Assembly (NCBI GenBank): GCA_016187925.1
Contig: JACPIS010000021.1
Span: forward strand, 62,001 to 126,000
Direction: 5' to 3'
Source of the DNA: Opitutia bacterium
Lineage (GTDB): Bacteria; Verrucomicrobiota; Verrucomicrobiia; Opitutales; Opitutaceae
DNA length: 64,000 nucleotides
In this document: positions 48,260 through 57,210 of the stretch, one piece after another
How the letters are laid out: each line of letters begins with the position of its first letter
Position numbering within the stretch: position 1 is the stretch's first letter
Made by a program: the position numbers and the translations under genes
The notes under the pieces: model-generated
What the model was told of the DNA's origin: nothing
Databases searched by the model: none
Seen by the model: the letters and a program-made list of their open reading frames with translations, nothing else

Positions 48260-48952
48260 CTAGGAGCGACTGGGGAAGTAGGTTTCACATACAGCAGTGA
48301 TTTCCTTATGAGCTTCGCCAAGAACATCCACTATGAAATGTTGTTGGAGCGATGAGTCATCAGGTTCGTGCCCTAACACGAGGCAACCAACAGCGTGAGC
48401 TAACAGGCCGATGCGTTCGAATTCTTGGTTCTGAATATCGCGAGCTGAGCATGCTCTACTAAAGTGCTCGAGAATCGTCAGCATGCTTGTGCAACGAAAC
48501 TCTGTGACGTGGGCAGTTAGCAATTCTAGACTTATTGCTACGTTGCGGATGTCTGAAAACAAACCGACTTTTAGTTTCCCGGTGCTACGTAGCATTTCGA
48601 GTTCTTTTGTCGCGACGACGTAATCGCCAACTCGCACAGAGTTATATCCCCGAGAGGTCATCCAAGCGTCAAAGCTGGCATTGCACATAAAGCGTATCGA
48701 TGAGGCTGGCGGTGGGCGATTTGCGAGCGCGTCAACGCACAATACAAATGAGACAAATGGCACCGTCCATCTGAGCCTCTTTAGTTCGGTTTCACTAAAT
48801 GGCAGGATAATATTATTGGCTGCGCAGAGGCGTATTCCTCTTTCCAGCACATCCGGACCGCCCATGAACAGTCGGGTGAATGGCATGTGGCAATATGGAT
48901 AGAGGGGAAGGGGAAGAGGGTCGAGCTCACCTTGAACCCTGCTGTTCTGCAT
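48260..48952 (-). CDS. Protein of unknown function (lower-GC gene)
   Basis: 230 residues from an ATG at 48952 (a TTG at 48958 is an alternative). It is cytoplasmic-looking, with no recognised motifs; hydrophobic helices alternate with charged segments (SFVLCVDALANRP, IRNVAISLELLTAHVTEF, RIGLLAHAVGCLVLGHEPDDS). GC content and codon choice differ clearly from the surrounding genes. It is the second gene of a pair with the one at 48996, 43 bases apart, and lies upstream of the toxin-antitoxin genes on the same strand. The association suggests an acquired unit, perhaps defence-related, but no function is supported. Confidence 0.6.
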   Translation of the reverse strand: MQNSRVQGELDPLPLPLYPYCHMPFTRLFMGGPDVLERGIRLCAANNIILPFSETELKRLRWTVPFVSFVLCVDALANRPPPASSIRFMCNASFDAWMTSRGYNSVRVGDYVVATKELEMLRSTGKLKVGLFSDIRNVAISLELLTAHVTEFRCTSMLTILEHFSRACSARDIQNQEFERIGLLAHAVGCLVLGHEPDDSSLQQHFIVDVLGEAHKEITAVCETYFPSRS

Positions 48953-48995
48953 GCTCAAGGTGAGTTGTGAGGCTCGATCCCATCCGGGTCCGATT

Positions 48996-49634
48996 TCAGG
49001 CTTTTTTTAGATAACCTTCCAAAGTTGCGAAAACCTGAGGCATTAGGGCACTGGTTATACGGTCAATCAGGGCAATGGAGTACTCAGATTTTGTCGTAGT
49101 TCCGAGAATCCACAAGTGTGCGCAGTCAACGAGTCCGTAGCCGAGCTTTTGAGCAGGCACGGGACCGCTCAATATCCCAATAGGAGCGGATGCCAGTGCA
49201 GCTCCGAATTCGGCTGCGCGCATTTCCTGAACAAGCAGTAGTGCCTCGTCGACTTCCGATGGAGTGCTTCGAAGAGATTCTAGTTCCGCTAACGTCTGCT
49301 TAGAGTGAATCTTTGAAAAGTGCTGGTGTTCAACTGGAGTCCGGAGGATATCAGCAATCCGTATTTGTGGATTATCGGGGATGATTGCCATGGTGCGCAG
49401 GCCTTCTGCGAGTTCGTTTCTAAATTGCGGGGTCGCAGTAGTTGGATAGATAAGCACGACGGCGGCAGCCGCAGCGTTCTCTGCGAGAGAGAACAAACCT
49501 ATGAATTCACGCACGTAGTCTAGGGAGGCGCGTCTACTGCTTGAAGGAAGCGTCTGAAGAATTGAATCTTCCCACAATCTCATGCCAAGGTGCAGGCCTA
49601 TTTGCCTTCCGAGTTGTTTGATCTCGGAAGGCAT
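48996..49634 (-). CDS. Protein of unknown function (lower-GC gene next to sucD)
   Basis: 212 residues from an ATG at 49634 (TTG at 49637 is possible). It has no signal peptide, though one alanine-rich hydrophobic stretch (SLAENAAAAAVVLIYP) is present. No family is recognised. Its start lies just 29 bases beyond the sucD stop on the same strand, so it could be read through from sucCD. The lower GC content matches the next gene, indicating a shared foreign origin. Confidence 0.6.
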   Translation of the reverse strand: MPSEIKQLGRQIGLHLGMRLWEDSILQTLPSSSRRASLDYVREFIGLFSLAENAAAAAVVLIYPTTATPQFRNELAEGLRTMAIIPDNPQIRIADILRTPVEHQHFSKIHSKQTLAELESLRSTPSEVDEALLLVQEMRAAEFGAALASAPIGILSGPVPAQKLGYGLVDCAHLWILGTTTKSEYSIALIDRITSALMPQVFATLEGYLKKA

Positions 49635-49663
49635 CAAGGGACTCCATCAACCTGCTTTCGGAC

Positions 49664-50587
49664 TTACGCCAGCTTGGCGCCGAGGCGCTGGGCGGCGCGG
49701 ATGAGGGCGTCAGCCATGTCGGAGGGCGTGGCGGCGGTCTCGATGCCGCACTCCTTGAAGACGGCGATCTTGGCGGCGGCGGTGTCCTCGGCTCCGCCGA
49801 CGACGGCGCCGGCGTGGCCCATACGGCGGCCGGCGGGGGCGGTGGCGCCCGCGATGAAGCCCGCGACGGGCTTCTTGCAGTTGGCCTTCACCCAGCGCGC
49901 GGCCTCGACCTCGGCGTTGCCGCCGATCTCGCCGATCATGATGATGCCCCAGGTCTCGGGGTCGTCGTTGAACATCTTGATGACATCGAGGTGCGACGTG
50001 CCGTTGACGGGGTCGCCGCCGATACCGACGCAGGTGGTCTGGCCGATGCCTTTCGAGGTGAGCTGGAAGACAGCCTCGTAGGTGAGGGTGCCGGAGCGGG
50101 AGACGACGCCGACGTGGCCCTTCTTGTGAATGTAGCCGGGAGCGATGCCGATGCGGCAGCCGCCGTTCGAGTCCTTGCCGGTGCCGGGCGTGACGATGCC
50201 GGGGCAGTTGGGCCCGATGAGGCGGGTCTTCTTGCCCTGCATGGCGCGCTTCACCTGGATCATGTCGCGCACCGGGATGCCCTCGGTGATGGCGACGCAG
50301 AGGTCGAGGTTGTTCTCGACGCACTCGAGGATGGCGTCGGCCGCGAAGGGCGGCGGGACGAACACGGCCGAGGCGGTGGCGCCGGTGGCGGCGACGGCGT
50401 CGGCGACGGTGTTGAAGATCGGAACCTTGTGGGCGCCGTGCTCGAAGAACTGGCCGCCCTTGCCGGGCGTGACGCCGGCGACGATCGCCGTGCCGTAATC
50501 GAGGGAGAGCTTGGTGTGGCGGCCGCCGAACTCGCCGGTGATGCCCTGGACGAGGACCTTGGTCTTTTCGTTGACGATGATAGCCAT
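49664..50587 (-). CDS. sucD: Succinyl-CoA synthetase subunit alpha
   Basis: 307 residues. TCA cycle enzyme interconverting succinyl-CoA and succinate with nucleotide synthesis. [23 protein letters not shown] binds Co[12 protein letters not shown] is the conserved loop, and the phospho-histidine lies in [14 protein letters not shown] near residue 253. It follows sucC on the same strand after 100 bases that contain an inverted-repeat element. Confidence 0.97.
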   Translation of the reverse strand: MAIIVNEKTKVLVQGITGEFGGRHTKLSLDYGTAIVAGVTPGKGGQFFEHGAHKVPIFNTVADAVAATGATASAVFVPPPFAADAILECVENNLDLCVAITEGIPVRDMIQVKRAMQGKKTRLIGPNCPGIVTPGTGKDSNGGCRIGIAPGYIHKKGHVGVVSRSGTLTYEAVFQLTSKGIGQTTCVGIGGDPVNGTSHLDVIKMFNDDPETWGIIMIGEIGGNAEVEAARWVKANCKKPVAGFIAGATAPAGRRMGHAGAVVGGAEDTAAAKIAVFKECGIETAATPSDMADALIRAAQRLGAKLA

Positions 50588-50606
50588 GGGAAGAGGAGGA
50601 AATTCT

Positions 50607-50676
50607 CCGCGGATTACGCTGATGATCGCGGATGGAGATTGATGGATTTTATCTGTGTCGTCCGCGTTATCCGCGG
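50607..50676. repeat. Inverted-repeat element between sucC and sucD
   Basis: CCGCGGATTACGC (50607-50619) is matched by GCGTTATCCGCGG (50664-50676) with one mismatch; further GCGGATGG/ATCTGTGTCGTCCGC segments continue the symmetry. A fragment of the same motif (CCGCGGATGACGCGGA) is seen at about 61509. Confidence 0.7.
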
Positions 50677-50687
50677 CGGTTTGGGTA

Positions 50688-51869
50688 TCAGGCGACGAGC
50701 TTGACGATTTTCTGGGCGGCGTCGGCCATGGTGTCGGCGGACTCGATCTTGAGGCCGGACTCGGCGAGGGTCTGCTTGCCGGCGATGACGTTGTTGCCCT
50801 CGAGGCGGACGACGAGGGGGATCTTGAGGCCGAGCTCGCGGGCCGCGGCGACGACGCCGGTGGCGATCGTGTTGCAGTCCATGATGCCGCCAAAAATGTT
50901 CACCATGATGCCCTTCACGTTCGGGTCGGTGAGGATGATCTTGAAGGCCGCCTGGACCTGGTCCTTCGAGGCGCCGCCGCCGACGTCGAGGAAGTTGGCC
51001 GGGCTGCCGCCGAAGTGCTTGATGATATCCATCGTGCTCATGGCGAGGCCGGCGCCGTTGACGAGGCAGGCGATGTTGCCGTCGAGCGCGATGTAGGAGA
51101 GGTTGTACTTCGAGGCCTCGATTTCCTTCGAGTCCTCCTCGTTGAGGTCGCGAAGGTCGGTGATGTCCTTGTGGCGGAAGAGCGCGTTGTCGTCGAACGA
51201 GACCTTGGCGTCGAGCGCGAGCACCTGGCCGTCGGGCGTGGTGATGAGCGGGTTGACCTCGACCATGGAGGCGTCGGTCTCCCACCACATGCGGTAGAGG
51301 CTGGTGATGAGCTTGACGGCGTTCTTGAAGAAATCGCCGGTGAGGCCGAGCTGGAAGGCCAGCTGGCGCGCCTGGTAGCCCTGGAGGCCGACGGCGGGGT
51401 CGATGAAGATCTTGAAAATCTTCTCGGGCGTCTCGTGGGCGACCTTCTCGATCTCGACGCCGCCCTCGGTGGAGGCGACGATGACCGGTTTCGACGAGGC
51501 GCGGTCGAGGAGGATGGCGAGGTAATACTCCTTGGTGATGTCGGCGGCCTTGGTGAAGTAGATGGTCTGGACCTTGCGGCCGGCGGCGCCGGTCTGCGCG
51601 GTCACGAGCGTGTTGCCATACATCTTGTTGGCGAACTCGAGCGCCTCGGCCTTGGTCTTGGCGAACTTGACGCCGCCCTTGAAGCCGTCGGTGAACGTGC
51701 CCTTGCCGCGGCCGCCGGCGTGAATCTGGGATTTCACGATGAACGGTCCGTGGTCCAGCGCGGAGAGCGCGGACTCGAACTCGGCGGGCGAGCGCGCCGG
51801 CACGCCCTTGGGCACGGCGACGCCATATTTCTCGAACAAGGCCTTGGCCTGATACTCGTGAATATTCAT
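50688..51869 (-). CDS. sucC: Succinyl-CoA synthetase subunit beta (ADP-forming)
   Basis: 393 residues. The ATP-grasp subunit of succinyl-CoA synthetase. [22 protein letters not shown] is the canonical start, then [20 protein letters not shown] (nucleotide binding), [13 protein letters not shown] (metal ligand region), [39 protein letters not shown], and [14 protein letters not shown]. It is the first gene of the sucCD unit. Confidence 0.97.
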   Translation of the reverse strand: MNIHEYQAKALFEKYGVAVPKGVPARSPAEFESALSALDHGPFIVKSQIHAGGRGKGTFTDGFKGGVKFAKTKAEALEFANKMYGNTLVTAQTGAAGRKVQTIYFTKAADITKEYYLAILLDRASSKPVIVASTEGGVEIEKVAHETPEKIFKIFIDPAVGLQGYQARQLAFQLGLTGDFFKNAVKLITSLYRMWWETDASMVEVNPLITTPDGQVLALDAKVSFDDNALFRHKDITDLRDLNEEDSKEIEASKYNLSYIALDGNIACLVNGAGLAMSTMDIIKHFGGSPANFLDVGGGASKDQVQAAFKIILTDPNVKGIMVNIFGGIMDCNTIATGVVAAARELGLKIPLVVRLEGNNVIAGKQTLAESGLKIESADTMADAAQKIVKLVA

Positions 51870-52019
51870 GGGAAAGAGGGCCTCCTTTTAGCCAGAAACC
51901 GGCGCGGAAAGACACGAAAAAATGGCCCGACCGACCAAATAAGCCGGAGACGCGCGCAGTATGAGCCGGCATTAGGCGCCGCCCTCTCCAAGATTGCCTT
52001 CGCCCGGGGGCTGCGCAGC

Positions 52020-52523
52020 ATGCGCCCCATGCAATCGCACGAGGTGCTCAAGGAGGTGCTGAAGAAAACCAGCGCAAAACAGATCGCCGCGGACATGGGC
52101 CTGTCCCTCTCGCTCATCTACAAGTGGGCCGAGCCGCCCGACGTAGGCGCGGGCAGCGGCGCCAACAATCCGCTCGACCGCATCGAGCAGCTCCTGCGCA
52201 TCACCAGCGACACCCGCATCGCCCAATGGGTGTGCGAGCGCGCCGGCGGCTTCTTCATCACCAACCCGAAGAACAAGCCGCACGACTACAATCTCATCCC
52301 GTCGACCAATAACATCGTGCAGGAATTCGCCGACATGCTCGGCGTCATCGCCGTCGCCGCGGCCGACAATCAGATCACGAAGGAGGAGGCCAAGGCCATC
52401 CGCCGCCGCTGGGAGGACCTCAAGTCCGTCACCGAGGGCTTCGTGCGCCACTGCGAAGAGGGGAATTTCGCCGCGCTCAAGCAGGACGCCGCCGCCCGCG
52501 AGCAGCGTCCGGCGGCTGGTTGA
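52020..52523 (+). CDS. Phage CII/CP76-like helix-turn-helix regulator
   Basis: 167 residues (ATG at 52029 is an alternative start). HEVLKEVLKKTSAKQIAADMGLSLSLIYKWAEPP forms a helix-turn-helix, and LDRIEQLLRITSDTRIAQWVCERAGGFFITNP matches the Phage_CP76/CII group of regulators. No other phage genes adjoin it. It may be a domesticated repressor or activator. It is divergent from sucC, with 150 bases between. Confidence 0.75.
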   Translation: MRPMQSHEVLKEVLKKTSAKQIAADMGLSLSLIYKWAEPPDVGAGSGANNPLDRIEQLLRITSDTRIAQWVCERAGGFFITNPKNKPHDYNLIPSTNNIVQEFADMLGVIAVAAADNQITKEEAKAIRRRWEDLKSVTEGFVRHCEEGNFAALKQDAAAREQRPAAG

Positions 52524-52695
52524 GCTGTTGCGCGGCGGGGCGTTCTTGCAGCGAAGGCAGCCCATGGCGCGCCGGCGCTGTGTTGGAGGGCTCGCGTCCC
52601 CGCGAGCCGCAGTCCACCGCGGCGAGGGTGCCGCGGCTCCCGCAAGCCGGGGCATGAAGCCCTCACGCATTCCTGATCCCACACAGCGGGGCCCG

Positions 52696-52748
52696 TGGAG
52701 GGCCCGCCTCCCGGCGGGCCGCGCGGCCCACGGGGACGTGGGCCCTCC
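52696..52748. repeat. Dispersed palindromic element (TGGAGGGCCC type)
   Basis: TGGAGGGCCC (52696-52705) and GGGCCCTCC (52740-52748) form the ends; the left arm continues CGCCTCCCGGCGGGCCG as an internal hairpin. The left-end arm is closely matched at 60497 (TGGAGGGCCCGTCTCC). Confidence 0.75.
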
Positions 52749-52837
52749 GGGCAGGGGCGCGCCTTGTGCGCGCCCGGGCGTGGTCGAGCTACGCCCGGGC
52801 ACAGATTGAGTTTGGCGGCGAGACGCCAAAAACAAAA

Positions 52838-52861
52838 AGGCGGACCGCAAAAGGTCCGCCT
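52838..52861 (-). terminator. Rho-independent terminator of the DUF885 gene
   Basis: AGGCGGACC (52838-52846) and GGTCCGCCT (52853-52861) form a 9-base stem around GCAAAA; on the minus strand a T-run (TTTTTGTTTTT) follows. It lies 26 bases after the stop codon. Confidence 0.9.
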
Positions 52862-52886
52862 CGAAGTTTGCCGTGGGCGTTCGTCC

Positions 52887-54695
52887 TTACTTGGCCAGCT
52901 GCGCGGGGATGAATTGCTCGCGCACGGTCTTGGCGAGCAGGTCGGGCGGCAGCAGGCCCTCGCCGATGATGAAATCGTTGAAGGCCTGGCGGTCGAACTT
53001 CGGTCCGAGCGCGACTTCGGTGGCGGTGCGCAGCTCCATCAGCCGCGTGTAGCCGTAGAAGTAGGCCGTGGCCTGGCCGGGCGCGCGGAACGTGTAGCGG
53101 TCGACTTCCTGGCGCGTCATCGCCTCGGAGAGGCCGACCTCCTGCGTGAGGATGTCGTGCGCGCGCTCGCGCGAGATGAGCCCGAGGTTGAGCATCGGGT
53201 CGAGGAAGGCGCGGGCGGCGCGCTGGAGGCGGGCCTGCAGCGCGAAGAGCTGGCCGTCGAGCGGCTCGTAGGGCTTGGCCTCAGCCTCGGCGTAGAGGGC
53301 CCAGCCCTCGACGTTGACGCTGTTGAAGGCAAACAGGCTGCGCGCGAGCGACACGCCGCGCTCCACCATGGCGGAGAACTGCAGCTCGTGGCCCGGGCGG
53401 CCCTCGTGGGCGGTGAGCGTCCACGCGGCGGCGCGGTGGGTGAAGTCGTCGTAGTTCTGCGTGGCGCCGCCGGCGGACGGCGGGTTGCCGGTCGTCAGCA
53501 CGAACTGGCCGCGCTCGCCCTTGTTGTTGATGAGCGGCGGCGGCTGCATGTGCGGGGCGGGCTGGGCGGCGTTCTCGGCTTCGGAACCGAGGCGCATGAT
53601 CATGGCGCGCTCGGGCAGGGTGACGATGTGCTCGCGGCGGATGATGTCTTCGATCTGGTCGATGACGCCGTGGTAATACGACTCGACCTGCTCCTTCGGG
53701 AGCTGGTCCTTCTTGAGTTCGCGGATGACGGCGCGGTAGTCGGAGTCGGCGAAGTTGTGTTCCTTGGCGATGAGCGGGGCGAGCGTCTTCATCTCGTTGC
53801 GGATCTCGGCGAAGGCGAGCTGGGCCTTGCCCATGAGTTCCTGCGGCGCGATGTCGAGGCCGACCTGCTTCAGGTTGTCGGCGTAGAGCTCGGCGGGCAG
53901 CCGGTAGTCGTCACGGCAGCGGGGGAGCACCGTGGCCTTCACCCAGGCGCCGTAGTCGTTGAGCTGCTTCTCGAACGCGTCGAGCGCGGCCGGTGCGCCG
54001 TCGAGCTTGTCGATGCCGTATTTCGCGTAGAGGCCGCGGATGCCAGCGGTGTAGCGCGCGGTGTTGGCGAGGCTCTGCTCGACCTGCCCCTTGAACGGCC
54101 CGAGGTGCTTCAGGTCGGCGGCGGCCTCGTTGAAACGCGCCTTGGCGAGCTCGATGATGGGCGTGGTGCCGGGCTCGAGGCCGGTGTAGCGGCGCAGGCG
54201 GGCGAGGGCGGCGGGCCGGCGCGCGGCATCGACCTGGTCCTGCAGCAGGGAGAACTCGCCGAAGAAGATCAGCTGGCCGACGTCGCTGTAAGGCGCGAGC
54301 AGGCGCTCGTTGAGCAGGTTGCTCTCGATGTTGTCGCTGGCGGCCTTGATGAGGATCGCGAGGTCCTGCCGCACGAGCGGATCGGTCTCGACGGCGAGGC
54401 GCTTGGCCAGCTCGTCGCGGGCGGCCACGGTGGCGGCGCGGGTGCGCTCGTTCACTCCGGGGCCGAAGTCGGCGATCTTGTCGTCGTAGCCCGGGATGCC
54501 GGTGGAAGCGGCGAATTCCGGGGAGAACCGGGCGAGGACATCGAGCAGCACCTGGGCGTGCGCGTTGCTCTTGGCGATCCAGGCGGGGGTATCGGCGGCA
54601 CTGGCGCCGAGGGCGGCGCCAAGGAAAACGGCGCCCCAAAGGAGGCGCCGGGAGGTTCGCAGCAGTTGTGTCGTGCGGGGCGTGGGGGTTTGCAT
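52887..54695 (-). CDS. DUF885 family secreted protein (putative metallopeptidase)
   Basis: 602 residues with a signal peptide (hydrophobic stretch ~18-34, ending GASAA). The DUF885 layout is clear: SPEFAASTGIPGYDD near the N-terminus, the zinc-type motif TAHEGRPGHELQF (HExxxH), NSVNVEGWALYAEA, and LDPMLNLGLISRERAHDILTQEVGLS followed by PGQATAYFYGYTRLMELR. Members are predicted metallopeptidases of the periplasm or surface. It is followed by its own terminator and begins 26 bases after the end of rph on the same strand. Confidence 0.88.
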   Translation of the reverse strand: MQTPTPRTTQLLRTSRRLLWGAVFLGAALGASAADTPAWIAKSNAHAQVLLDVLARFSPEFAASTGIPGYDDKIADFGPGVNERTRAATVAARDELAKRLAVETDPLVRQDLAILIKAASDNIESNLLNERLLAPYSDVGQLIFFGEFSLLQDQVDAARRPAALARLRRYTGLEPGTTPIIELAKARFNEAAADLKHLGPFKGQVEQSLANTARYTAGIRGLYAKYGIDKLDGAPAALDAFEKQLNDYGAWVKATVLPRCRDDYRLPAELYADNLKQVGLDIAPQELMGKAQLAFAEIRNEMKTLAPLIAKEHNFADSDYRAVIRELKKDQLPKEQVESYYHGVIDQIEDIIRREHIVTLPERAMIMRLGSEAENAAQPAPHMQPPPLINNKGERGQFVLTTGNPPSAGGATQNYDDFTHRAAAWTLTAHEGRPGHELQFSAMVERGVSLARSLFAFNSVNVEGWALYAEAEAKPYEPLDGQLFALQARLQRAARAFLDPMLNLGLISRERAHDILTQEVGLSEAMTRQEVDRYTFRAPGQATAYFYGYTRLMELRTATEVALGPKFDRQAFNDFIIGEGLLPPDLLAKTVREQFIPAQLAK

Positions 54696-54720
54696 GGAGA
54701 AAGCGGGATGGGCTGGCGGC

Positions 54721-55464
54721 TCAGGTCTTGAGCAGCTGCTGGGCGAGGAAGGCGGACTGCTGCGCGGCGAGCTCCTGCAGGCCCTTGCGGCCGAGCGTGA
54801 GCAGACCGTCGAGCTGCTCTTGCGAGAAGGTCGATTCCTCGCCGGTGCCCTGCACTTCGACGAACTGGCCGCGGCCGGTCATGACGACGTTGAAGTCGAC
54901 CTCGGCGTCCTTGTCCTCGACGTAGTTCAGGTCGAGCAGCTGCTCGTTGTTGAACAGGCCGACGCTGACGGCGGCGACGGAGTCGTTGAGCGGGTTCTCG
55001 GCGATTTTCTTCGCGTCGATCAGCTTTTGGACGGCGAGCCGGGCGGCGAGGTAGGCGCCGGTGATCGAGGCCGTGCGCGTGCCGCCGTCGGCCTGAAGCA
55101 CGTCGCAATCGATCCACAGCGTGTTCTCGCCCAGCTTCTGGAGGTCGATGATGGCGCGCAACGAGCGGCCGATGAGGCGCTGGATTTCGACGGTGCGGCC
55201 GTCGAGCTTGCCCTTGGAGATGTCGCGCGCCTTCCGGTCGAGCGTGCTGTACGGCAGCATCGAATACTCCGCGGTGAGCCAGCCGCCGGGCACGCCCTGC
55301 TGGCGCATCCACGAGGGGACCTTGGGCTCGATGGTGGCGGCGCAGATGACGCGCGTGTGGCCGAAGCCGATGAGCACCGAGCCGGTGGCGTAGGGCGCGA
55401 TGTTGGCCTCGATGGTGATGGGGCGGAGTTGGTCGGTCTTGCGACCGTCGATACGGGCAGGCAT
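54721..55464 (-). CDS. rph: Ribonuclease PH
   Basis: 247 residues. Phosphorolytic 3'-5' exoribonuclease trimming tRNA 3' ends. Conserved blocks are MPARIDGRKTDQLRPITIE, GSVLIGFGHTRVICAATIE, GWLTAEYSMLP, EIQRLIGRSLRAIIDLQKLGENTLWIDCDVLQADGGTRTASITGAYLA and the C-terminal VDFNVVMTGRGQFVEVQGTGEE. It lies between a DUF885 gene and an M28 peptidase gene on the same strand with small gaps. Confidence 0.97.
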   Translation of the reverse strand: MPARIDGRKTDQLRPITIEANIAPYATGSVLIGFGHTRVICAATIEPKVPSWMRQQGVPGGWLTAEYSMLPYSTLDRKARDISKGKLDGRTVEIQRLIGRSLRAIIDLQKLGENTLWIDCDVLQADGGTRTASITGAYLAARLAVQKLIDAKKIAENPLNDSVAAVSVGLFNNEQLLDLNYVEDKDAEVDFNVVMTGRGQFVEVQGTGEESTFSQEQLDGLLTLGRKGLQELAAQQSAFLAQQLLKT

Positions 55465-55471
55465 GGGAAAA

Positions 55472-57148
55472 TCAGTTTTTGCCGGCGGCCTTCAGCGAGG
55501 CGTCGCGGGCGGGCTTGAACTCGCTGGTGGGTTTCCACTCGGGCCAGGTGTCGCCGTTGGCGAGATCCCAGCCGAGGATGAAATGCAGTTGCGCGTCCTG
55601 CGCGCCGCCCTCGAAGGTCCAGTCGGGTTGGATCTCGTCCGTGACCTTGTGGTAGCGGTTGGCGATGTACTCGTCGCCCTTCTTGATGCCCCAGCCCTCG
55701 GGCTGGCCGAGATAATCGACGCCGTGGATGCCGTGGAGCGCGGGCACGCCGACCTTGGCGAATTCGAACTGGTCGGAGCGGTAATAGCTGCCGTGCTCGG
55801 GCTTGGCATCGGGCGTGAGCACGCGGCCCTGCTTGGCGAGCTCGGTGCGGAAGAGGTCGACGAGCGTGGAGTCGTCGGCGCCGACGAGGCGGCTGTCGCG
55901 GACGGGGCCGTAGGGGTTGAGTCCGTCCTGGTTGAGATTCGCGAGGGTCCGGTGGAGCGGATAAAGCGGATTGTTCGCGTAGTAATGGGAGCCGAGCAGG
56001 CCCTTCTCCTCGAGCGACGGGAAGAAGAAGAGGATGGAGCGCTTCGGCTTCACGGGCGACTGCGCAAAAGCGCGGGCGATCTCGAGCATGGCGGCCGTGC
56101 CGGAAGCATTGTCGGAGGCGCCGTTGAAAATCTGGTCGCCGGTCATCTTGGGGTCGCGGCCGATGTGGTCCCAGTGCGCGGAGTAGATGATGTACTCGTC
56201 CTTCAGCTTCGGGTCGGAGCCGGGCACGAGGGCGACGACGTTGCGCGAGGAGGAATTGCGCAGCGCGGTCTTGATGGTGAAACCGGCCTTGGCGTCGAGG
56301 CTGACGGGCCGGAAGTCGCGTGACATGGCGGATTTTTTCAGCGCCCAGAAATCCTTGCCGGCGGCGGCGAAGATCTCGATGGCCTTGTCGAGCGTGACCC
56401 AGCCTTGCACGGGCACGAGGCCGGCGTTGCCGTCGAGCGCGGCGATGTCGAAGGTCTCGCGGGCGTTCGAGTTGATGACGACGGCGTAGGGATACGCGGC
56501 GGGGCCGGTCTCGTGCACGATGATGCAGGCGGCGGCGCCCTTCTTGGCGGCGATCTCGTACTTGTAGGTCCAGCGGCCGTAGTAGGTCATGGCCTTGCCG
56601 CCGAAAATCTTCTCGTCGAGCTTGGCCGGGTCCTGCGGGTCGGGGATCGGCGGGTCGTTGATCAGCATGACCACTGTCTTGCCGCGCACGTCGACGCCCT
56701 TGTAGTCGTCCCAGCCGAACTCCGGTGCGACGATGCCGTAGCCGACGAAGACCACCTCGGTGTCCTTGAGGCTGAGACTGGCCTTCATCTGATGGGTGTA
56801 GGCGACGTAATCATTCGGGAAATTCATCGCGATGCTCTTCTCGCGCACGACCCACGAGGTCTCGGGCGACGGCGTGAAGCCGACGATCGGCACGTTTTGC
56901 ACGAAGGTGCCGTCGGGATTGCCGGGCTGCAGGCCGGCCTTTTTCAACTGGTCGACGAGGTAGGCGACCGTCTTGTCCTCGCCGGGAGTGGCGGGGCCGC
57001 GGCCCTCGAATTCATCCGCCGAGAGCACGCGGACGTGCTGCAGGATGGCGGCGGCGTTGATCGACTTGAGCGCGGTTTCGGGAGCCTCGGCATGGGCCAG
57101 CGACGTGAGGCCCAGCGCGCAGAGGGGGAACAGGCGGAGCAACTTCAT
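55472..57148 (-). CDS. M28 family metallopeptidase with PA domain
   Basis: 558 residues. A signal peptide (MKLLRLFPLCALGLTSLAHA) leads into a PA-type protease-associated region (about 130-280). The M28 catalytic domain follows, with YSAHWDHIG (zinc ligand histidine and aspartate), NGASDNASGTAAMLEIARAF and FPSLEEKGLLGSHYY (acidic catalytic pair). This predicts a zinc aminopeptidase in the periplasm. The ATG at 57148 is preferred over 57175 because it opens the signal peptide. rph starts 8 bases beyond its stop codon. Confidence 0.93.
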   Translation of the reverse strand: MKLLRLFPLCALGLTSLAHAEAPETALKSINAAAILQHVRVLSADEFEGRGPATPGEDKTVAYLVDQLKKAGLQPGNPDGTFVQNVPIVGFTPSPETSWVVREKSIAMNFPNDYVAYTHQMKASLSLKDTEVVFVGYGIVAPEFGWDDYKGVDVRGKTVVMLINDPPIPDPQDPAKLDEKIFGGKAMTYYGRWTYKYEIAAKKGAAACIIVHETGPAAYPYAVVINSNARETFDIAALDGNAGLVPVQGWVTLDKAIEIFAAAGKDFWALKKSAMSRDFRPVSLDAKAGFTIKTALRNSSSRNVVALVPGSDPKLKDEYIIYSAHWDHIGRDPKMTGDQIFNGASDNASGTAAMLEIARAFAQSPVKPKRSILFFFPSLEEKGLLGSHYYANNPLYPLHRTLANLNQDGLNPYGPVRDSRLVGADDSTLVDLFRTELAKQGRVLTPDAKPEHGSYYRSDQFEFAKVGVPALHGIHGVDYLGQPEGWGIKKGDEYIANRYHKVTDEIQPDWTFEGGAQDAQLHFILGWDLANGDTWPEWKPTSEFKPARDASLKAAGKN

Positions 57149-57210
57149 CCCGCCATGAAATGTCGGGGCCGGCAAATCTCCAGTTCTTTCGGGTCCCGGA
57201 AGCGGGAATT

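Larger units (their letters stand above)
52524..52886. other. Repeat-filled intergenic region
   Basis: 363 bases with no gene. It holds a TGGAGGGCTCGCGTCCCCGCGAGCC palindrome near 52584-52609, a GGGGCATGAAGCCCTCAC segment near 52651-52668 that resembles the 26639 element arm, the 52696-52748 element and the terminator at 52838. Confidence 0.65.
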
